The translations under genes were made by a program, and so were the position numbers. Shown piece by piece: positions 24,801 to 39,800 of a stretch of 64,000 nucleotides of DNA. Numbering within the stretch: position 1 is the first letter of the stretch; each line of letters opens with the position of its first letter. Origin of the DNA: Congeria kusceri (lineage: Eukaryota > Mollusca > Bivalvia > Myida > Dreissenidae). The notes below the pieces were generated by a model. The model was not told the DNA's origin and did no database searches. It saw only the letters and a program-made list of their open reading frames with translations. The stretch lies in the NCBI GenBank assembly GCA_027627225.1, contig CM051029.1, forward strand, positions 73,785,078 to 73,849,077. The letters run 5' to 3'.

Positions 24801-27800
24801 TATAAGGTAAAGTTTTGCTTTTTCTTTGATAATATTCTTTCCAATGATGATTAATGATCTTAATGCAGGCTCTGAAGACATCAAAGTTGCATGTCCAAAT
24901 AACTGCATGCAAGTCTTGCAACTGTTGGAAATCAAATTTTATCAATCAATTTTTATGGTCATGCGCAAACTGTAAGTTTGGTCAACATTGAATCAAAAAT
25001 CGTGTGTGCAAGCCAATCATTGATAACTTGTTGATGTTTTTTTCCAAACACAAGGGGCAATAACTCTGGTGTTTCTGGACCGATCATGCTTATATTATAC
25101 TTCTCCTGTAGTCTCATGTTCATAGACAAACTGTACACGATTGGTGAAGATTGGATGAAAAATGTAGTCTCTATCCTGAATAATGTCCATTTTTGCATAT
25201 TTGTTTCACAAACAAAGGGCAATAGCTCTGGTGTTTCTGGTCAGATCTTGCTTGTATTCGACTTCACCTTTAATCTTATGGTCATAGACAAACTGTGCAA
25301 GATTGGTAAAGATTGGATGAAAAATGAAGTCTCTATTCTGTATGATGTCCATTTTTGCACATTTTTTTCACAAACAAAGGGCAATAACTCCGGTGTTTCT
25401 GGTCCAATCTTGCTTATATTCGACTTCAACTGTAATCTCGTGTTAATAGACAAACTTTGCAAGATTGGTGAATATTGGATGAAAAATGTCGCTCTCTATC
25501 CTGAATAATGTCCATTTTTGTATATTTTTTTAATAAACAAAGGGCAATAACTCTTGTATTTGAAACACGATCTGGCCCATTTTTGACATCTGCTGAGATA
25601 TGATGGTCATACACACACTGTGAAAGTTTGGTTAAGATTGGATGGAAAATAAAGTCTATACGTTGGAAAAGGGCACTTTTGCACTTTTTTTGCATGAAAA
25701 AGGGGCAATTACTCTGGTGTTACTGGTGTGATCTGACCCAATAACAATCCCATCCGAGATGTTATGGTCTTACACAAACTGTGCAAGTTAGGTCAAGATT
25801 TAATAAAAAATGTAGACTTTATCGCGATAACGGTCCAAATTGTTGACGGCACATTGACGACGGACGATAGACGACGGACGACACCGGAGAGGTCCCCTAT
25901 ACCAATAGCTCACCGAGCACTTCGGGCTCAGATGAGCTAAAAAAAATGAAAAATATGATAAAGTATATATATATATACTGTATCTGAATGTTATTGTATA
26001 ATATAATCATCCAAAACACAAAAACACTAAATATTTATTCCGATTTGATGTATTTTAAAATGCAAAAAACTTATGTTCTGGTTTGACTACACTGTGTAAA
26101 CTTAAAACTCAAAATGAATGACGTAGATGCCGTGACGTAATGAAACTCTTTAAAAACCAATATAATCTGGTTTAAACAAAAGCGAATTTACTACATCATT
26201 TTCGTGTCATTCTGACATCAGCAAATAAGATTTATTAATATTTTACTTCCGCTTTTTGATTAAGTTGATTAAGAAATAGAGAACTATTTTTTCCGGGTAG
26301 TATGCATACATGCACGCGAGTTATTTGGTTCAAGGCTCATCTAGAATTTTTATAATTTAAACCTTTAATTAGTGTTTGGTGTTTTTTCTATTCAATTGAG
26401 TAGAAATCAGGATAATTATTTTAAAGTGTCCGAAAACATAGCATAACTACGGCACTTCAATTTAAAATGAAATAAAAGGTAATAAGAACCATTGTTGTAA
26501 AACGCATACTCGGCTACTTTTTAATCACAAACTAGTTTTCTTCTGTACAGCTGGAAACGCCAATACATGTATATACGTTGACTCGACAGTTGTTTTAGGT
26601 TACACAACACTAATAAACAATGCAAAAGTCGACACTCGTATTTGTTGATTTATTCAATATTTTAGTGTTTACTTCGTTATTTTTAAGTTTTTCCATCAGT
26701 TTTCAAGTTGTATTGTTACTTTCATCTATTATTTAGAAAATAATTGATATGAATGATCGTACATACACACTTTAAGGTTGCACTTTTTGTTCGTTAATAG
26801 TAAAACATTTGATATTTTTCAGGTTTTGCGTGCACATATTCTTCCTTTAACCAATGTAGCGTTCAACAAATCTGGTTCAAGGTAAGTGCCGTGATTATTT
26901 TATTAAGAATTTTTAATGTATATATTGTGGGTATTCACTGGTTGTCATCTGATTCCTATTTTCCTATATTTTGGAAAGAAATCCTTTATTTTGAAAAACC
27001 TCCTATATTTCCTATATTATTTTCGTAAAGCCTTCAGTATAGATAGCATTCCGTTCTGGACGTATGAGGGGATCCACACTTTAAACAGCGAAAAAATCTG
27101 CTACGCTCTGAACTACTCATGCACATGCGCAGTCGCAACGGAAATGACTCACCGGAAACCTGCATAAAAAAGTTTTGGCGTTGGGGGATTCAGACGTACA
27201 TTTTATTGGGCTTGTCAATTTAAACTTTTTTCATTCTTTTTTGTATACACGGTGTTGGACAATGAAGATATGTTGTAATTAGGTGACAAATCATTATCTG
27301 AAGGTGAGTTTTCCTGTTGTTCTGACACCGTCACGAGCTGCCGTCCAAGAAAAGTAAGTCCAAACCTTAATTGAAATCTTGTAAGACTACCCTGAAAAAT
27401 AGTGTTTTGAAAGGAAGTAAGTCTTCTGACAAAAAGGATACGTCTTCGGACAAGAAGAATACGTCTTCGGACAGTAACCACAATATTTTTTGACATTACG
27501 AAGTTATCACAGAAGGACATTTTGTCTTTGAGGAATTTGCTTGGCATTTTACCTTCTGGTATTTTAGGAGCATGTGGTTAGCCACGTGGTACTAGAGGCC
27601 GACAATGTAGTTGAGGTAACATTTGAGCCATTGACGGTTGAATTTGTGCTAGAGATGTCTCTGACAATGAGGATTATGGTGATTTAAATCGTAGCTTTTC
27701 TGAAGCTTTGTTTGGTTCTAGTGACAGTCAGAATGACAATATAAGTAATGATGAAAGGGTTTTACCCAAATTGAAAGTACCTGAGGAAGGAAAATCTGTT

Positions 27801-30800
27801 TCAGACTCTCTTGCTAAGCTTATCAATGTGTGTTGCACAGTTCAATGTTATACAGATGTGCTCTTGAATAAGTATAAAATTCCAAAAAATTTAACAAGGC
27901 TGCACTGCCTCTTGCGAACCAGGAGATATGGAGAATATTAGACAAGAAAGTACATGCTAATGACAGGCTTCTGGTGGATTTTCAGTATTTAGTTTCTGCC
28001 GTATTGCGCCTATCATTCAGTTGGCGGAGTTATTGAAAAGCCATGTTTCTTCGGAGGCACTAACCTTGTTATCTGATTCTCTGACTCTGTTTGGACAGAT
28101 TCAGTATCATTTATCTGTACGAAGAAGCTATCTAATACGGCCATGTTTTAAGAAGAAGTATGCCAGTCTGTGTCAGACTTCTATGTCCATTAAAACTATG
28201 TTGTTCGAGAATGATATTTCAAAGAAAATTAAAAAAGTGTGATTCTCAAGTTTCGCTGGGAAAAGATTATTACACATACGTTGGAGGCCAGCATGGAAAT
28301 TAAAATTACAGTTCTCGAGGCTGAGGAAGGTATCCTGAATTCCTTTAGGATTGTTCAGTCAGGTTGGCAGATATCAACCTTGCCCACAATGAGTTACTTC
28401 TGGGGGTTACAGACAGTATGGCAGGTCCAGGCCTCCTAGGAGAGCTCCGAATGCAATCTTTACAGCCCCCTACGATCAGGATTGCATAAAGTAAGTGTTG
28501 TTGGTAATTTAAGAAATCAGAACAGAACAGAACAGAATTTTATTGTAAATAAAGGCCACCGGCCCATAATACAATATTTTACAAATCATTTACACATTTT
28601 GAAACAATTTACGAATTACTGGATATAAAATTGTTCTTGAAAATGAACCATATTAGAATGTCACTCCTAAAGAAATCGCATTTAAAGATGAACGATGGCA
28701 GATAGCAAATAGTGAGGTTTGTGAATTACTAAATAAAGGTGCTATCATTGAAACTTTACATGAAAATGGTGAATTCATATCAAATTTATTTGTTGTTCCC
28801 AAGTCGAATGGAAAATATAGTCCAGTTATTAATTAAAAATATTTGAAACAGTTGGTTATATTAATTTTTTTTTTTTTTTTTTTTTTTTCCTGTTTCAATG
28901 ATTTTATTCATTTCATAATCTATATACACACAATTTACCAAGACATAAACATACATAGACTTATTTTACCATATGTAATGTGTATTAACTGTGTTATTAA
29001 TATCAATACACAAACTGAATTACTCACTCAAAGTGGCTATACTTCCTTATACTTTTTTTTATACTTTACTGGACTGGCATACTTATTTATGTATAACACA
29101 ATTATAATAAGTGAATCTTAACAAAAAAGGTTTCAGATTTACAACACAATACACTTTAACTATGATCACAATGTTCAAACAACATAAAAACCAATTATGT
29201 GAAATTTGCTAGTTTCATTAACAATGGACATGAATAACAAAAATTGATTTTACACAAAGAGTTCAATTTTACAACACAATCAACTATGAATCAAATATTC
29301 AAACAACACAAAAAACTTAACCAAGTAAACAAATTTTGCAAGTTTAATTTATAATGGGAGTTGCTATGTTCACAACAATTATTTTTGTTATTCATGCATT
29401 TACTAATTACATAGAAGTCTTATAACTATCCAATAAATTTCTTTATTTGATTCACTTGTTGTGCTTGCATAAATATTTAAAGCTAATCTTAGGCTAGCCT
29501 TAAGACCCTGAAAAGTTGGGATAACTTCTTTCCTTTTGCATGCAAAGATGTACTTTTTAATTTCCATGAAAAGAATAAAGCAGTTGTCATTTACATTTGT
29601 ATCACCAAGAAGTAACATTTTGCAGTTTATTTCTATTTGTATATTTGCGTTTATTAAGCTATCAGAGATATCTTTAATAAGTAATTGTACTGTGTTACAC
29701 TCCCAGAATAAATGGGTAATTGATTCTTCTGACATTTTGCAAAAAGTGCATGTATTACTATCCGACAAGCCCATTTTAAAAAGGAGTGAGTTTGTCCCCA
29801 ATATTCTGTGGACAATCCTAGTTTGTAACCATTGAATATATGTATTATTCGTTTTTTTAAACACTTGTCCATGGACATTTTTCCATTGTATGGTATCGTT
29901 TGCAAAGTATTCATTCCATTTTGTTTGGCATGTTGGGATTTCAGAGTTCTGTTTTAACATATTATATAATAACTTATTGCATGAATTCATAATTATAGGT
30001 TTTATATGGGTCGACAAAATGGGGTATGAATGTACTTTATACTGTTCTAAGTTTACATTTTTCATTGGTTATATTAATGACTCCATTATTATGAACCATA
30101 TCAAACTGAAGTGTTTTTATAATACCAGTACATTGGTTGATACCTTGGTTGCATTAGGTTTTGATATAAACTGGCATACCGGTAAATCTGTGTAACAACC
30201 TTGTCAGAGAATTATATTCTTTTGTTTCATTATTGATTCTGTCTAGTTTTAGGTTTACTTGGCTGATGGAAAATATTATTTCTATGGCCAACATGTTGGT
30301 TTCTTTAGAGTGGATTGAGGTCAGACAATTAGCTTATTTCAGTGGACTTGGCATTAACACATTTTTTGGTAAATTTTGAAGCCAAGATGCATTACCTTAC
30401 ACTTGAAAGAGATACATTAGTAGGTCTCCAGACTTCTGTAGACTTTAGTGTAACATTGCAGTTGTCTGAGGCAAGCGTCTGGAAGTTATATTGGTGGATA
30501 AATAATGTTAACAGCAAAAATGTGAAATTCATTAGACAAAACCCAGTTCATTGCCAAACCTGTGCCTCATTGGAAGGGTTTGCTTGTGTTGACCTAGTCA
30601 CGCATGTCCTGCTTATGGTAGGTGTATGCAAATTGAGTCAAGAAATAATAATTATTATTTGGGGCTTTTGTCGGTTTATTTCTCATTACAGTCACTGTAT
30701 AGTAGTTTTTGCAGTAAGCACATTCAAGTACAGTCAGATAATGTAACAGCTGTTTCTTATATATGATTTTGGAGGAATGACTTCTTTTGCTACATGTATG

Positions 30801-33800
30801 GATTCTCTTGCTAAAGAATTTGGACATGGTGTTTAGAAAGAGATGTTATTTCGTCTGCAATTTATGTTCCAGGAGTTCAAAACAAAGCTGATTTTTAATG
30901 TAGAAATTTCTTGGACTCTACTGAATGGGAACTGAAATGCGTAATTTTTCAGAGATTGTTTAGACAATGTTTTTACCTTGATATTGATTTATTTGTCTCC
31001 AAGCTGGATAAACAATTGCCTATTGTTGTGTCCTGATTTCCAGAACCGGGCGTTTACGCAATTAATGCTTTTAATTTCCCTTGGAGTGAATGAATTCCAT
31101 TTATATTTCCTCCATTTAATATGATAGCAGAGGTGGTAAACATGATATTGATAGAACACGGTGGAAAGCGTTATTTTGTTTCCTTAATGTACTTCGCAAC
31201 CTTGGTTTCCTTTTATTTTTGAAACCATTTTATCCATTTCAATAAGGTTATCCAGGCACAAGGACCTATTGGCTCCATCGCACATCCATCAACTTCATCC
31301 TTTGGGGAGGCGTCTGCACTTGATCGCGGCGGTTGTATCAGGAAATCCTGTCTTGTCCAGGGAATTTCGTGGCCAGTTGAACAATTCATTTGCGTACTTT
31401 GGTCAGTCAGAAACAAGAAGCAGTACCATTTCACATGGTAGCACTTGTATACTTGGAATGGTATCTTTTACACGACTGAAGCAGTGATACTTAGTTATTT
31501 GGATTATCTTTTAAGATTGAGAAAATTATATTCATTGATTAACACACATTAAGCTATGCTGCTACAAACTCTTTCTCTTTTTTTTAGTAATCATTGGGTA
31601 AGGATTGTGTTTTAGTATCTAGGTTTATGAAAAGTGTTTTTCTGTGTCTACCTCCTAAACCCCGGTATATTATTTCATGGGATGTGTCTGTTGGTAACTA
31701 TTTGTAAACATTAGTGCCTATACAGGCTTTATCCTTGAAGATGTTGACTTTGAAAACTGTAGCTCTTCTGGCTTTGGCTACGGCACCTTGGTATCTATGA
31801 ATATTGATAATATGTTTATTAAACAACAGGACATTGTGTTTACTTTTTCAATATGTTGACAAAGTCTCGATTAGGACATTCTTTTACATTGAAAGTGGAG
31901 CATTTTCATGATGAGTCGCTGCCTGCTATGCATACACTTCATGCCTATATTGATGCTACAAAAAGGAAGTCATGGTTTGTGCTTGTATAATATAAAACTT
32001 TCAAGCAAATGACTACTAGCACCATTGCTAGATGGTTCAAGTCCATATTAGAATTTTCTGGTATTGACTCTGACCATTTTAAGGCACGTCTATTCAGAGT
32101 TGCTTATACATATGAGGCGCGTTGTGGGAAAATCGGTCTTAATGCATGTGCGTAAAGTGTCGTACCGGATTAGCCTGTGCAGTCCGCACAAGCTAATCCA
32201 GGACGGCACTTTCCGCCTGAAGTGGATTTATATTTAGAAGAGACTTTCGTGAAACAGAAAATCCATAAAAGCGGAAAGTGCCGTCCCAGATTAGCCTGTG
32301 CGGACTGCACAGGCTGATCCGGGACGACATTTTATGCACATGCATTAAGTCCGGTTTTCCCACGACGTGCCTCATGTGTAGCTTTTACAAAGGATGTTCA
32401 TTAAAGACTATTTGAATAGTTCTAGCAGTGAGTCTTTCAGTAATGCTGCTCTGTCTGGTTAGGTTTGATGATATGTTACTAGGCTCAATAAATTATTAAC
32501 AATTTATTTTGATTAAGTTCAATGGAAGTTTTGGTTTTGTTGCCTTTAAAAATGCTATCTATACGTGTGAAAGCTGAAGGCTTTACGAAAATAATGTGCC
32601 CTTATCCAAGCTTTAGCGCTGGATGAAGGTCATTATTGGAGTAAAGCCGGAGGCTGAGCATGTATAGACCCTCCTCTTATTTATTGTGCATAATTATATT
32701 ATGCTTGTATGGATAATATTTTATCCTTTTTTGATATTTTATATGATTTATTATTTCCCAAATTTTGGTATTTATGGCAACAAAACCATGTTAAATATAT
32801 TCAGGTTTCCGGTGTGTAATTTCCATTGCGACCGCGCATGTGCATGAGTAGGTCAGAGCGTAGTAGATTTTTTCGCTGTTTAAAGTGCAGATTCCCTCAT
32901 ACGTCCAGAATGGAATGCTATCTATACATGCTCAGCCTCCGGCTTTACTCCAATAATTACCTTCATCCAGCGCTAAATCTTGGATGAGGGCACATTTTCC
33001 TATATTTAAGAACTTTTTCCTATATTTTTGCGAAATTTGGTCATTCACGTGTCTGAAATTGGTCCGTGAACAGTATATAGAACCTATAATATGTTGAATT
33101 TGTTCTTGCTCGCTTTGCTTGCATCAAACTAAAATTATTTTGAGGCCATAGCATGCATGTCTCAGTTGCCATTCGATTAGCATGAACATGTTTAGCAAAT
33201 GTTTTGTTCACTAAAAAAACTAGCTGTCAGACTTATCATGCTGGAATACGATCCTATATTATCCTTATAATGAAGTATTTTTACTATAAAATTCCTATAT
33301 TTTGTCAAAAAAATCGGCTAAAAAGTCTAATATTTTGGTGAAAATACTCATATATTGTTCCTATATTTTTCGTGGAAACATGGTTGATAGCTTGTATTCA
33401 TGTTAACATACAAGAGGGAAATAAGTTATTGATAATTGTTAATTCAACATGAATGTTACTTTTAAATATGTTGTGTGGTGTGATAACAATCTATGTAATT
33501 TTATTTCTCTGGTTAATGTGATTGGCAGTTTTGTAAGTCATTATGAGAGAAAATTCTTGCATCAATCATTTCACATTGTAGAGGATTTGAGCAAGTAAGA
33601 CTATGTGGAGTGATTATTTAAGGGCAATTGAAGGCCAAAATTGGTCCCATTGCCCCAGCTCTGCAGTATAAATTTTTGCCCTCTACCCCCACCCTCCCCC
33701 AAATCTAAAAATGTTCCCCTTTCATGTCTTGAATGGTTGTATATTAAGAAAACCAACATAATTACCAATATTTTCAAGTTACAACTTGGGAAAGACTGTG

Positions 33801-36800
33801 TAGTGTGTTCCTACAACAGGAGATGAAAGTGATATGAAATATGCCATGATAACATCATTGTTCCCTTTAATACTAAATGTTCATAATACCCCCTGGGTTT
33901 TTCATCCACCAATTGCCCCTGCCACCAATCCACCAGCAGCTGAACAAATACCGCTTGTTGTGTCTGTTTCAGTTTCATCACAGGTTATTCCACAACAAAC
34001 TATAATAGAAAAATATTTTTTCTTATATGAACATGAAAAGTTACTTTTAAATGTGTTGCCTGGTGTGGTAACAATTAATGTGATTTTATTTCTTAGGCGA
34101 ATTTGATTGCGGATAATTATGAGATAAAAATCTTGTGTTGATAATTTCTCCCTCTTGCAGTGACTGGGAACGGATTTTTTCCATGTGAGATAATTTCTCA
34201 TCTCCACAAAAATCTATGGGCTTTTTAAAAAATGTATGGGATTTCCTATGATTTTTCTGGGATTTACAGCAATTACATTTTGCGAACCTCTAACTGGTTT
34301 CCATCGAGAAAAATACAACAGGCAGACGCTCGTGCTTCCCATTCAGGGTGTAATGAGCATCTGTTGATACTGAGTTTTCGGACTGCCGAATTAATTTTAT
34401 AGATAAAATCTCACCACATAGTGACAAAACTGCAAACCTGACCAAGCATTAGGTATTGAATGGCAGCATTTTTCTATTCGTACTAAAAAATGTTGGTGCG
34501 ACGTAAAATTGCATCTGTGAACATTTCTATGCCATTTTTAACCAATTTTATGCGCAAATATCGCATTTCGCATGGGTTTCCCGCTTTTATGGTATTTTCT
34601 GTTTCAAGGAAGTCCATTCCAAACATAAATCCTCTATAGGCGAAAAGTGCCATCCCGGATTAGCCTGTGCAGACTGCACTGGCTAATTCAGGACCACACT
34701 TTACGCACATGCATTAAGCCAGGTTTTTTCATGACACGCCTCATATTGTGTGTTTCAGTTTCATCACAGGTAGCTATGACCGGACGTGCAAGGTTTGGGA
34801 CACAGCATCCGGGGAGGAGTTACATACCTTAGAGGGCCACCGCAATGTCGTGTATGCAATAGCCTACAATAACCCCTATGGGTAAGTGTCAGTGTAGTGT
34901 ATGCAATAGCCTACAATAACCCCTATGGGTAAGTGTCAGTGTAGTGTATGCAATAGCCTACAATAACCCATATGGGTGAGTGTCAGTGTAGTGTATGCAA
35001 TAGCCTACAATAACCCCTATGGGTAAGTGTCAGTGTAGTGTATGCAATAGCCTACAATAACCCCTATGGGTGAGTGTCAATGTACTGTATGCAATAGCCT
35101 ACAATAACCCCTATGGGTGAGTGTCAGTGTAGTGTATGGAATAGCCTACAATAACCCCTATGGGTGAGTGTCAGTGTAGAGTATGCAATAGCCTACAATA
35201 ACCCCTATGGGTGAGTGTCAGTGTAGTGTATGCAATAGCCTACAATAACCCCTGTGGGTGAGTTTCAATGTACTGTATGCAAGAGCCTACAATAGTCTCT
35301 GTGGGTGAGTGTCAGTGTAGTGTATGCAATAGCCTACAATAACCCCTATGGGTGAGTGTCAGTGTAGTGTATGCAATAGCCTACAATAACCCCTCTGGGT
35401 GAGTTTCATTGTAGTGTATGCAATAGCCTACAATAACCCCTATGGGTGAGTGTCAGTGTAGTGTATGCAATAGCCTACAATAGTCTCTGTGGGTGAGTGT
35501 CAATGTACTGTATGCAATAGCCTACAATAACCCCTATGGGTGAGTGTCAGTGTAGTGTATGGAATAGCCTACAATAACCCCTATGGGTGAGTGTCAGTGT
35601 AGTGTATGCAATAGCCTACAATAACCCCTATGGGTGAGTGTCAGTGTAGTGTATGCAATAGCCTACAATAACCCCTGTGGGTGAGTTTCAATGTACTGTA
35701 TGCAAGAGCCTACAATAGTCTCTGTGGGTGAGTGTCAGTGTAGTGTATGCAATAGCCTACAATAACCCATATGGGTGAGTGTCAGTGTAGTGTATGCAAT
35801 AGCCTACAATAACCCCTATGGGTAAGTGTCAGTGTAGTGTATGCAATAGCCTACAATAAGCCCTATGGGTAAGTGTCAGTGTAGTGTATGCAATAGCCTA
35901 CAATAACCCATATGGGTGAGTGTCAGTGTAGTGTATGCAATAGCCTACAATAACCCATATGGGTAAGTGTCAGTGTAGTGTATGCAATAGCCTACAATAA
36001 CCCATATGGGTAAGTGTCAGTGTAGTGTATGCAATAGCCTACAATAACCCCTATGGGTAAGTGTCAGTGTAGTGTATGCAATAGCCTACAATAACCCCTA
36101 TGGGTAAGTGTCAGTGTACTGTATGCAATAGCCTCCAATAACCCCTATGGGTAAGTGTCAGTGTAGTGTATGCAATAGCCTACAATAACCCCTATGGGTG
36201 AGTGTCAATGTACTGTATGCAATAGCCTACAATAACCCCTATGGGTGAGTGTCAGTGTAGTGTATGGAATAGCCTACAATAACCCCTATGGGTGAGTGTC
36301 AGTGTAGTGTATGCAATAGCCTACAATAACCCCTGTGGGTGAGTGTCAGTGTAGTGTATGCAATAGCCTACAATAACCCCTGTGGGTGAGTTTCAATGTA
36401 CTGTATGCAAGAGCCTACAATAGTCTCTGTGGGTGAGTGTCAGTGTAGTGTATGCAATAGCCTACAATAACCTTTGTGGGTGAGTTTCAATATACTGTAT
36501 GCAAGAGCCTACAATAGCCTCTGTGGGTGAGTGTCAATGTAGTGTATGCCATAGCCTACAATAACCGCTGTGGGTGAGTGTCGATGTACTGTATGCAAGA
36601 GCCTACAATAGCCTCTGTGGGTGAGTGTCAATGTAGTGTATGCAATAGCCTACAATAGCCCCTGTGGGTGAGTGTCAGTGTAGTGTATGCAATAGCCTAC
36701 AATAGCCTCTGTGGGCGAGTTTCAATGTACTGTATGCAATTGCCTACAATAGCCTCTGTGGATGAGTGTCAATGTAGTGTATGCAATAGCCTACAATAAC

Positions 36801-39800
36801 CTTTGTGGGTGAGTGTCAATGTACTGTACGCAAGAGCCTACAATGGCCTCTGTGGGTGAATGTCAATGCAGTGGATGCAATAGCCTACAATAGCCCCTGT
36901 GGGTGAGTGTCAGTGTAGTGTATGCAATAGCCTACAATAGCCTCTGTGGGTGAGTTTCAATGTAGTGTATGCAATTGCCTACAATAGCCTCTGTGGGTGA
37001 GTGTCAATGTAGTGTATGCAATAGCCTACAATAACCCATATGGGTGAGTGTCAGTGTAGTGTATGCAATAGACTACAATAACCCCTGTGGGTGAGTTTCA
37101 ATGTAGTGTATGCAATTGCCTACAATAGCCTCTGTGGGTGAGTTTCAATGTAGTGTATGCAATTGCCTACAATAGCCTCTGTGGGTGAGTGTCAATGGAG
37201 TGTATGCAATAGCCTACAATAACCGCTGTGGGTGAGTTTCAGTGTAGTGTATGCAATTGCCTACAACAACCTCTGTGGGTGAGTTTCAATGTACTGTATG
37301 CAATTGCCTACAATAGCCTCTGCGGGTGAGTGTCAATGTAGTGTATGCAATAGCCTACAATAACCGCTGTGGGTGAGTGTCAATGTAGTGTATTTAATAA
37401 CCTACAATAACCCCTGTGGGTGAGTGTCAGTGTAGTGTATGCAATAGCCAACAATAAGCCCTGTGGGTGAGTGTCAATGTAGTGTATGCAATAGCCTTCA
37501 ATAACCCATATGGGTCAGTGTCAATGTAGTCTATGCAATAGCCAACAATAAGCCCTCTGGGTGAGTCAATGTAGTATATGCAAAAGCCTACAATAACCTG
37601 CATGGGTGAGTGTCAATGTAGTGTATGCAATAGCCTACAATAACCCCTGTGGGTGAGTTTCAATGTACTGTATGCAAGAGCCTACAATAGCCTCTGTCGG
37701 TGAGTGTCAGTGTAGTGTATGCAATAGCCTACAATAACCGCTGTGGGTGAGTTTCAATGTACTGTATGCAAGAGCCTACAATAACCCCTATGGGTGAGTG
37801 TCATTGTAGTGTATGCAATAGCTTACAATAACCTTTGTGGGTGAGTGTCAATGTACTGTATGCAAGAGCCTACAATAGCCTCTGTGGGTGAGTGTCAATG
37901 TAGTGTATGCAATAGCCTACAATAACCTTTGTGGGTGAGTGTCAATGTACTGTATGCAAGAGCCTACAATAGCCTCTGTGGGTGAGTTTCAATGTAATGT
38001 ATGCAATAGCCTGCAATAACCCCTGAGGGTGAGTGTCAGTGTAGTGTATGCAATAGCCTACAATAGCCTCTGTGGGTGAGTTTCAATGTACTGTATGCAA
38101 TTGCCTACAATAGCCTCTGTGGGTGAGTGTCAATGTAGTGTATGCAATAGCCTACAATAACCTTTGTGGGTGAGTGTCAATGTACTGTATGCAAGAGCCT
38201 ACAATAGCCTCTGTGGGTGAGTGTCAATGTAGTGTATGCAATAGCCTACAATAACCCCTGTGGGTGAGTGTCAGTGTAGTGTATGCGATAGCCTGCAATA
38301 GCCTCTGTGGGTGAGTTTCAATGTAGTGTATGCAATTGCCTACAATAGCCTCTGTGGGTGAGTGTCAATGTAGTATATGCAATAGCCTACAATAACCCCT
38401 GTGGGTGAGTGTCAGTGTAGTGTATGCAATAGCCTACAATAACCCCTGTGGGTGAGTTTCAATGTAGTGTATGCAATAGCCTACAATAGCCTCTGTGGGT
38501 GAGTGTCAGTGTAGTGTATGCAATTGCCTACAATAACCTCTGTGGGTGAGTTTCAATGTACTGTATGCAATTGCCTACAATAGCCTCTGTGGGTGAATGT
38601 CAATGTAGTGTATGCCATAGCCTACAATAACCGCTGTGGGTGAGTGTCAGTGTAGTGTATGCAATTGCCTACAATAACCTCTGTGGGTGAGTTTCAATGT
38701 GCTGTATGCAATTGCCTACAATAGCCTCTGTGGGTGAGTGTCAATGTAGTGTATGCAATAGCCTACAATAACCGCTGTGGGTGAGTGTCAATGTAGTGTA
38801 TTTAATAACCTACAATAACCCCTGTGGGTGAGTGTCAGTGTAGTGTATGCAACAGCCAACAATAAGCCCTGTGGGTGAGTGTCAATGGAGTGTATGCAAA
38901 AGCCTACAATAACGTGCGTGGGTGAGTGTCTATGTAGTGTATGCAATAGCCTACAATAACCGCTGTGGGTGAGTGTCAATGTAGTGTATTTAATAACCTA
39001 CAATAACCCCTGTGGGTGAGTGTCAGTGTAGTGTATGCAACAGCCAACAATAAGCCCTGTGGGTGAGTGTCAATGGAGTGTATGCAAAAGCCTACAATAA
39101 CGTGCGTGGGTGAGTGTCTATGTAGTGTATGCAATAGCCTACAATAACCCGTATGGGTGAGTGTCAATATAGTGTATGCAATAGCCTACAATAACCCGTA
39201 TGGGTGAGTCAATGCAGTGTATGCAATAGCCTACAATAACCCGTATTGGTGAGTGTAAATGAAGTGTATGCAAATAGCCTACAATAACCCCTATGGGTGA
39301 GTGTAAATGCAGTGTATGCAATAGCCTACAATAAACCCTATGGGTGAGTCATTGCAGTGTATGCAATAGCCTACAATAAACCCTATGGGTGAGTAAATGT
39401 AGTGTATGCAATAGCCTACAATAACACCTATGGGTGAGTCAATGTAGTGCATGCAATAGCCTACAATAACACCTATAGGTGAGTCATTTGCATTGTATGC
39501 AATAGCCTACAATAAACCCTATGTGTGAGTCAATGTAGTGTATCCAGTAGCCTACAATAACCCCTATGGGTGAGTCAATGTAGTGTATGCAATAGCCTTC
39601 AATAACCCCTATGGGTGAGTGTCAATGTAGTGTTTTCAATAGCCTAAAATAACCCATATGGGTGAGTCAATGTAATGTATGCAATAGCCTACAATATGGG
39701 TGAGTCAATGCAGTGTATGCAATAGCCTACAATAACCCATATGGGTGTCAATGTAGTGTATGTAATAGCCTACAGTAACCCATATGGTTGAGTCAATGTA

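Larger units (their letters stand above)
19991..26822 (+). other. DAW1 intron 4: overview
   Basis: It contains foldbacks at 20722-20767, 21137-21252 and 22941-22996, a MITE, a 46-bp minisatellite and a 1.5-kb bivalve-type repeat. In 19991-20720, 21468-22394, 23000-24447 and 25945-26822 I see nothing coding. Confidence 0.6.
27025..32997 (+). mobile_element. Decayed DIRS-type retrotransposon
   Basis: Inverted terminal segments (about 27042-27165 against 32815-32925) share CATTCCGTTCTGGACGTATG, CTGCTACGCTCTGA and ATGCACATGCGC. A second inverted pair near 32571-32675 and 32920-32990 resembles the internal complementary region of DIRS elements. Between them lie a gag-like frame (27708-28240), an RT start (28680-28845, [10 protein letters not shown] and [14 protein letters not shown]), RNase H-like and C-terminal parts (30350-31160). 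All are broken by stops and shifts. A LINE and a MITE are nested inside it. Confidence 0.75.

Noticed and set aside
25086..25508. 140-aa open frame
   Set aside because: It lies in a dispersed repeat with ~150-bp units, and the protein merely repeats with the DNA.
38788..39321. Minus-strand repetitive open frames ([14 protein letters not shown] type) as a repeat protein
   Set aside because: They are by-products of the 47-bp array on the strand opposite to DAW1. No other coding signal is present.
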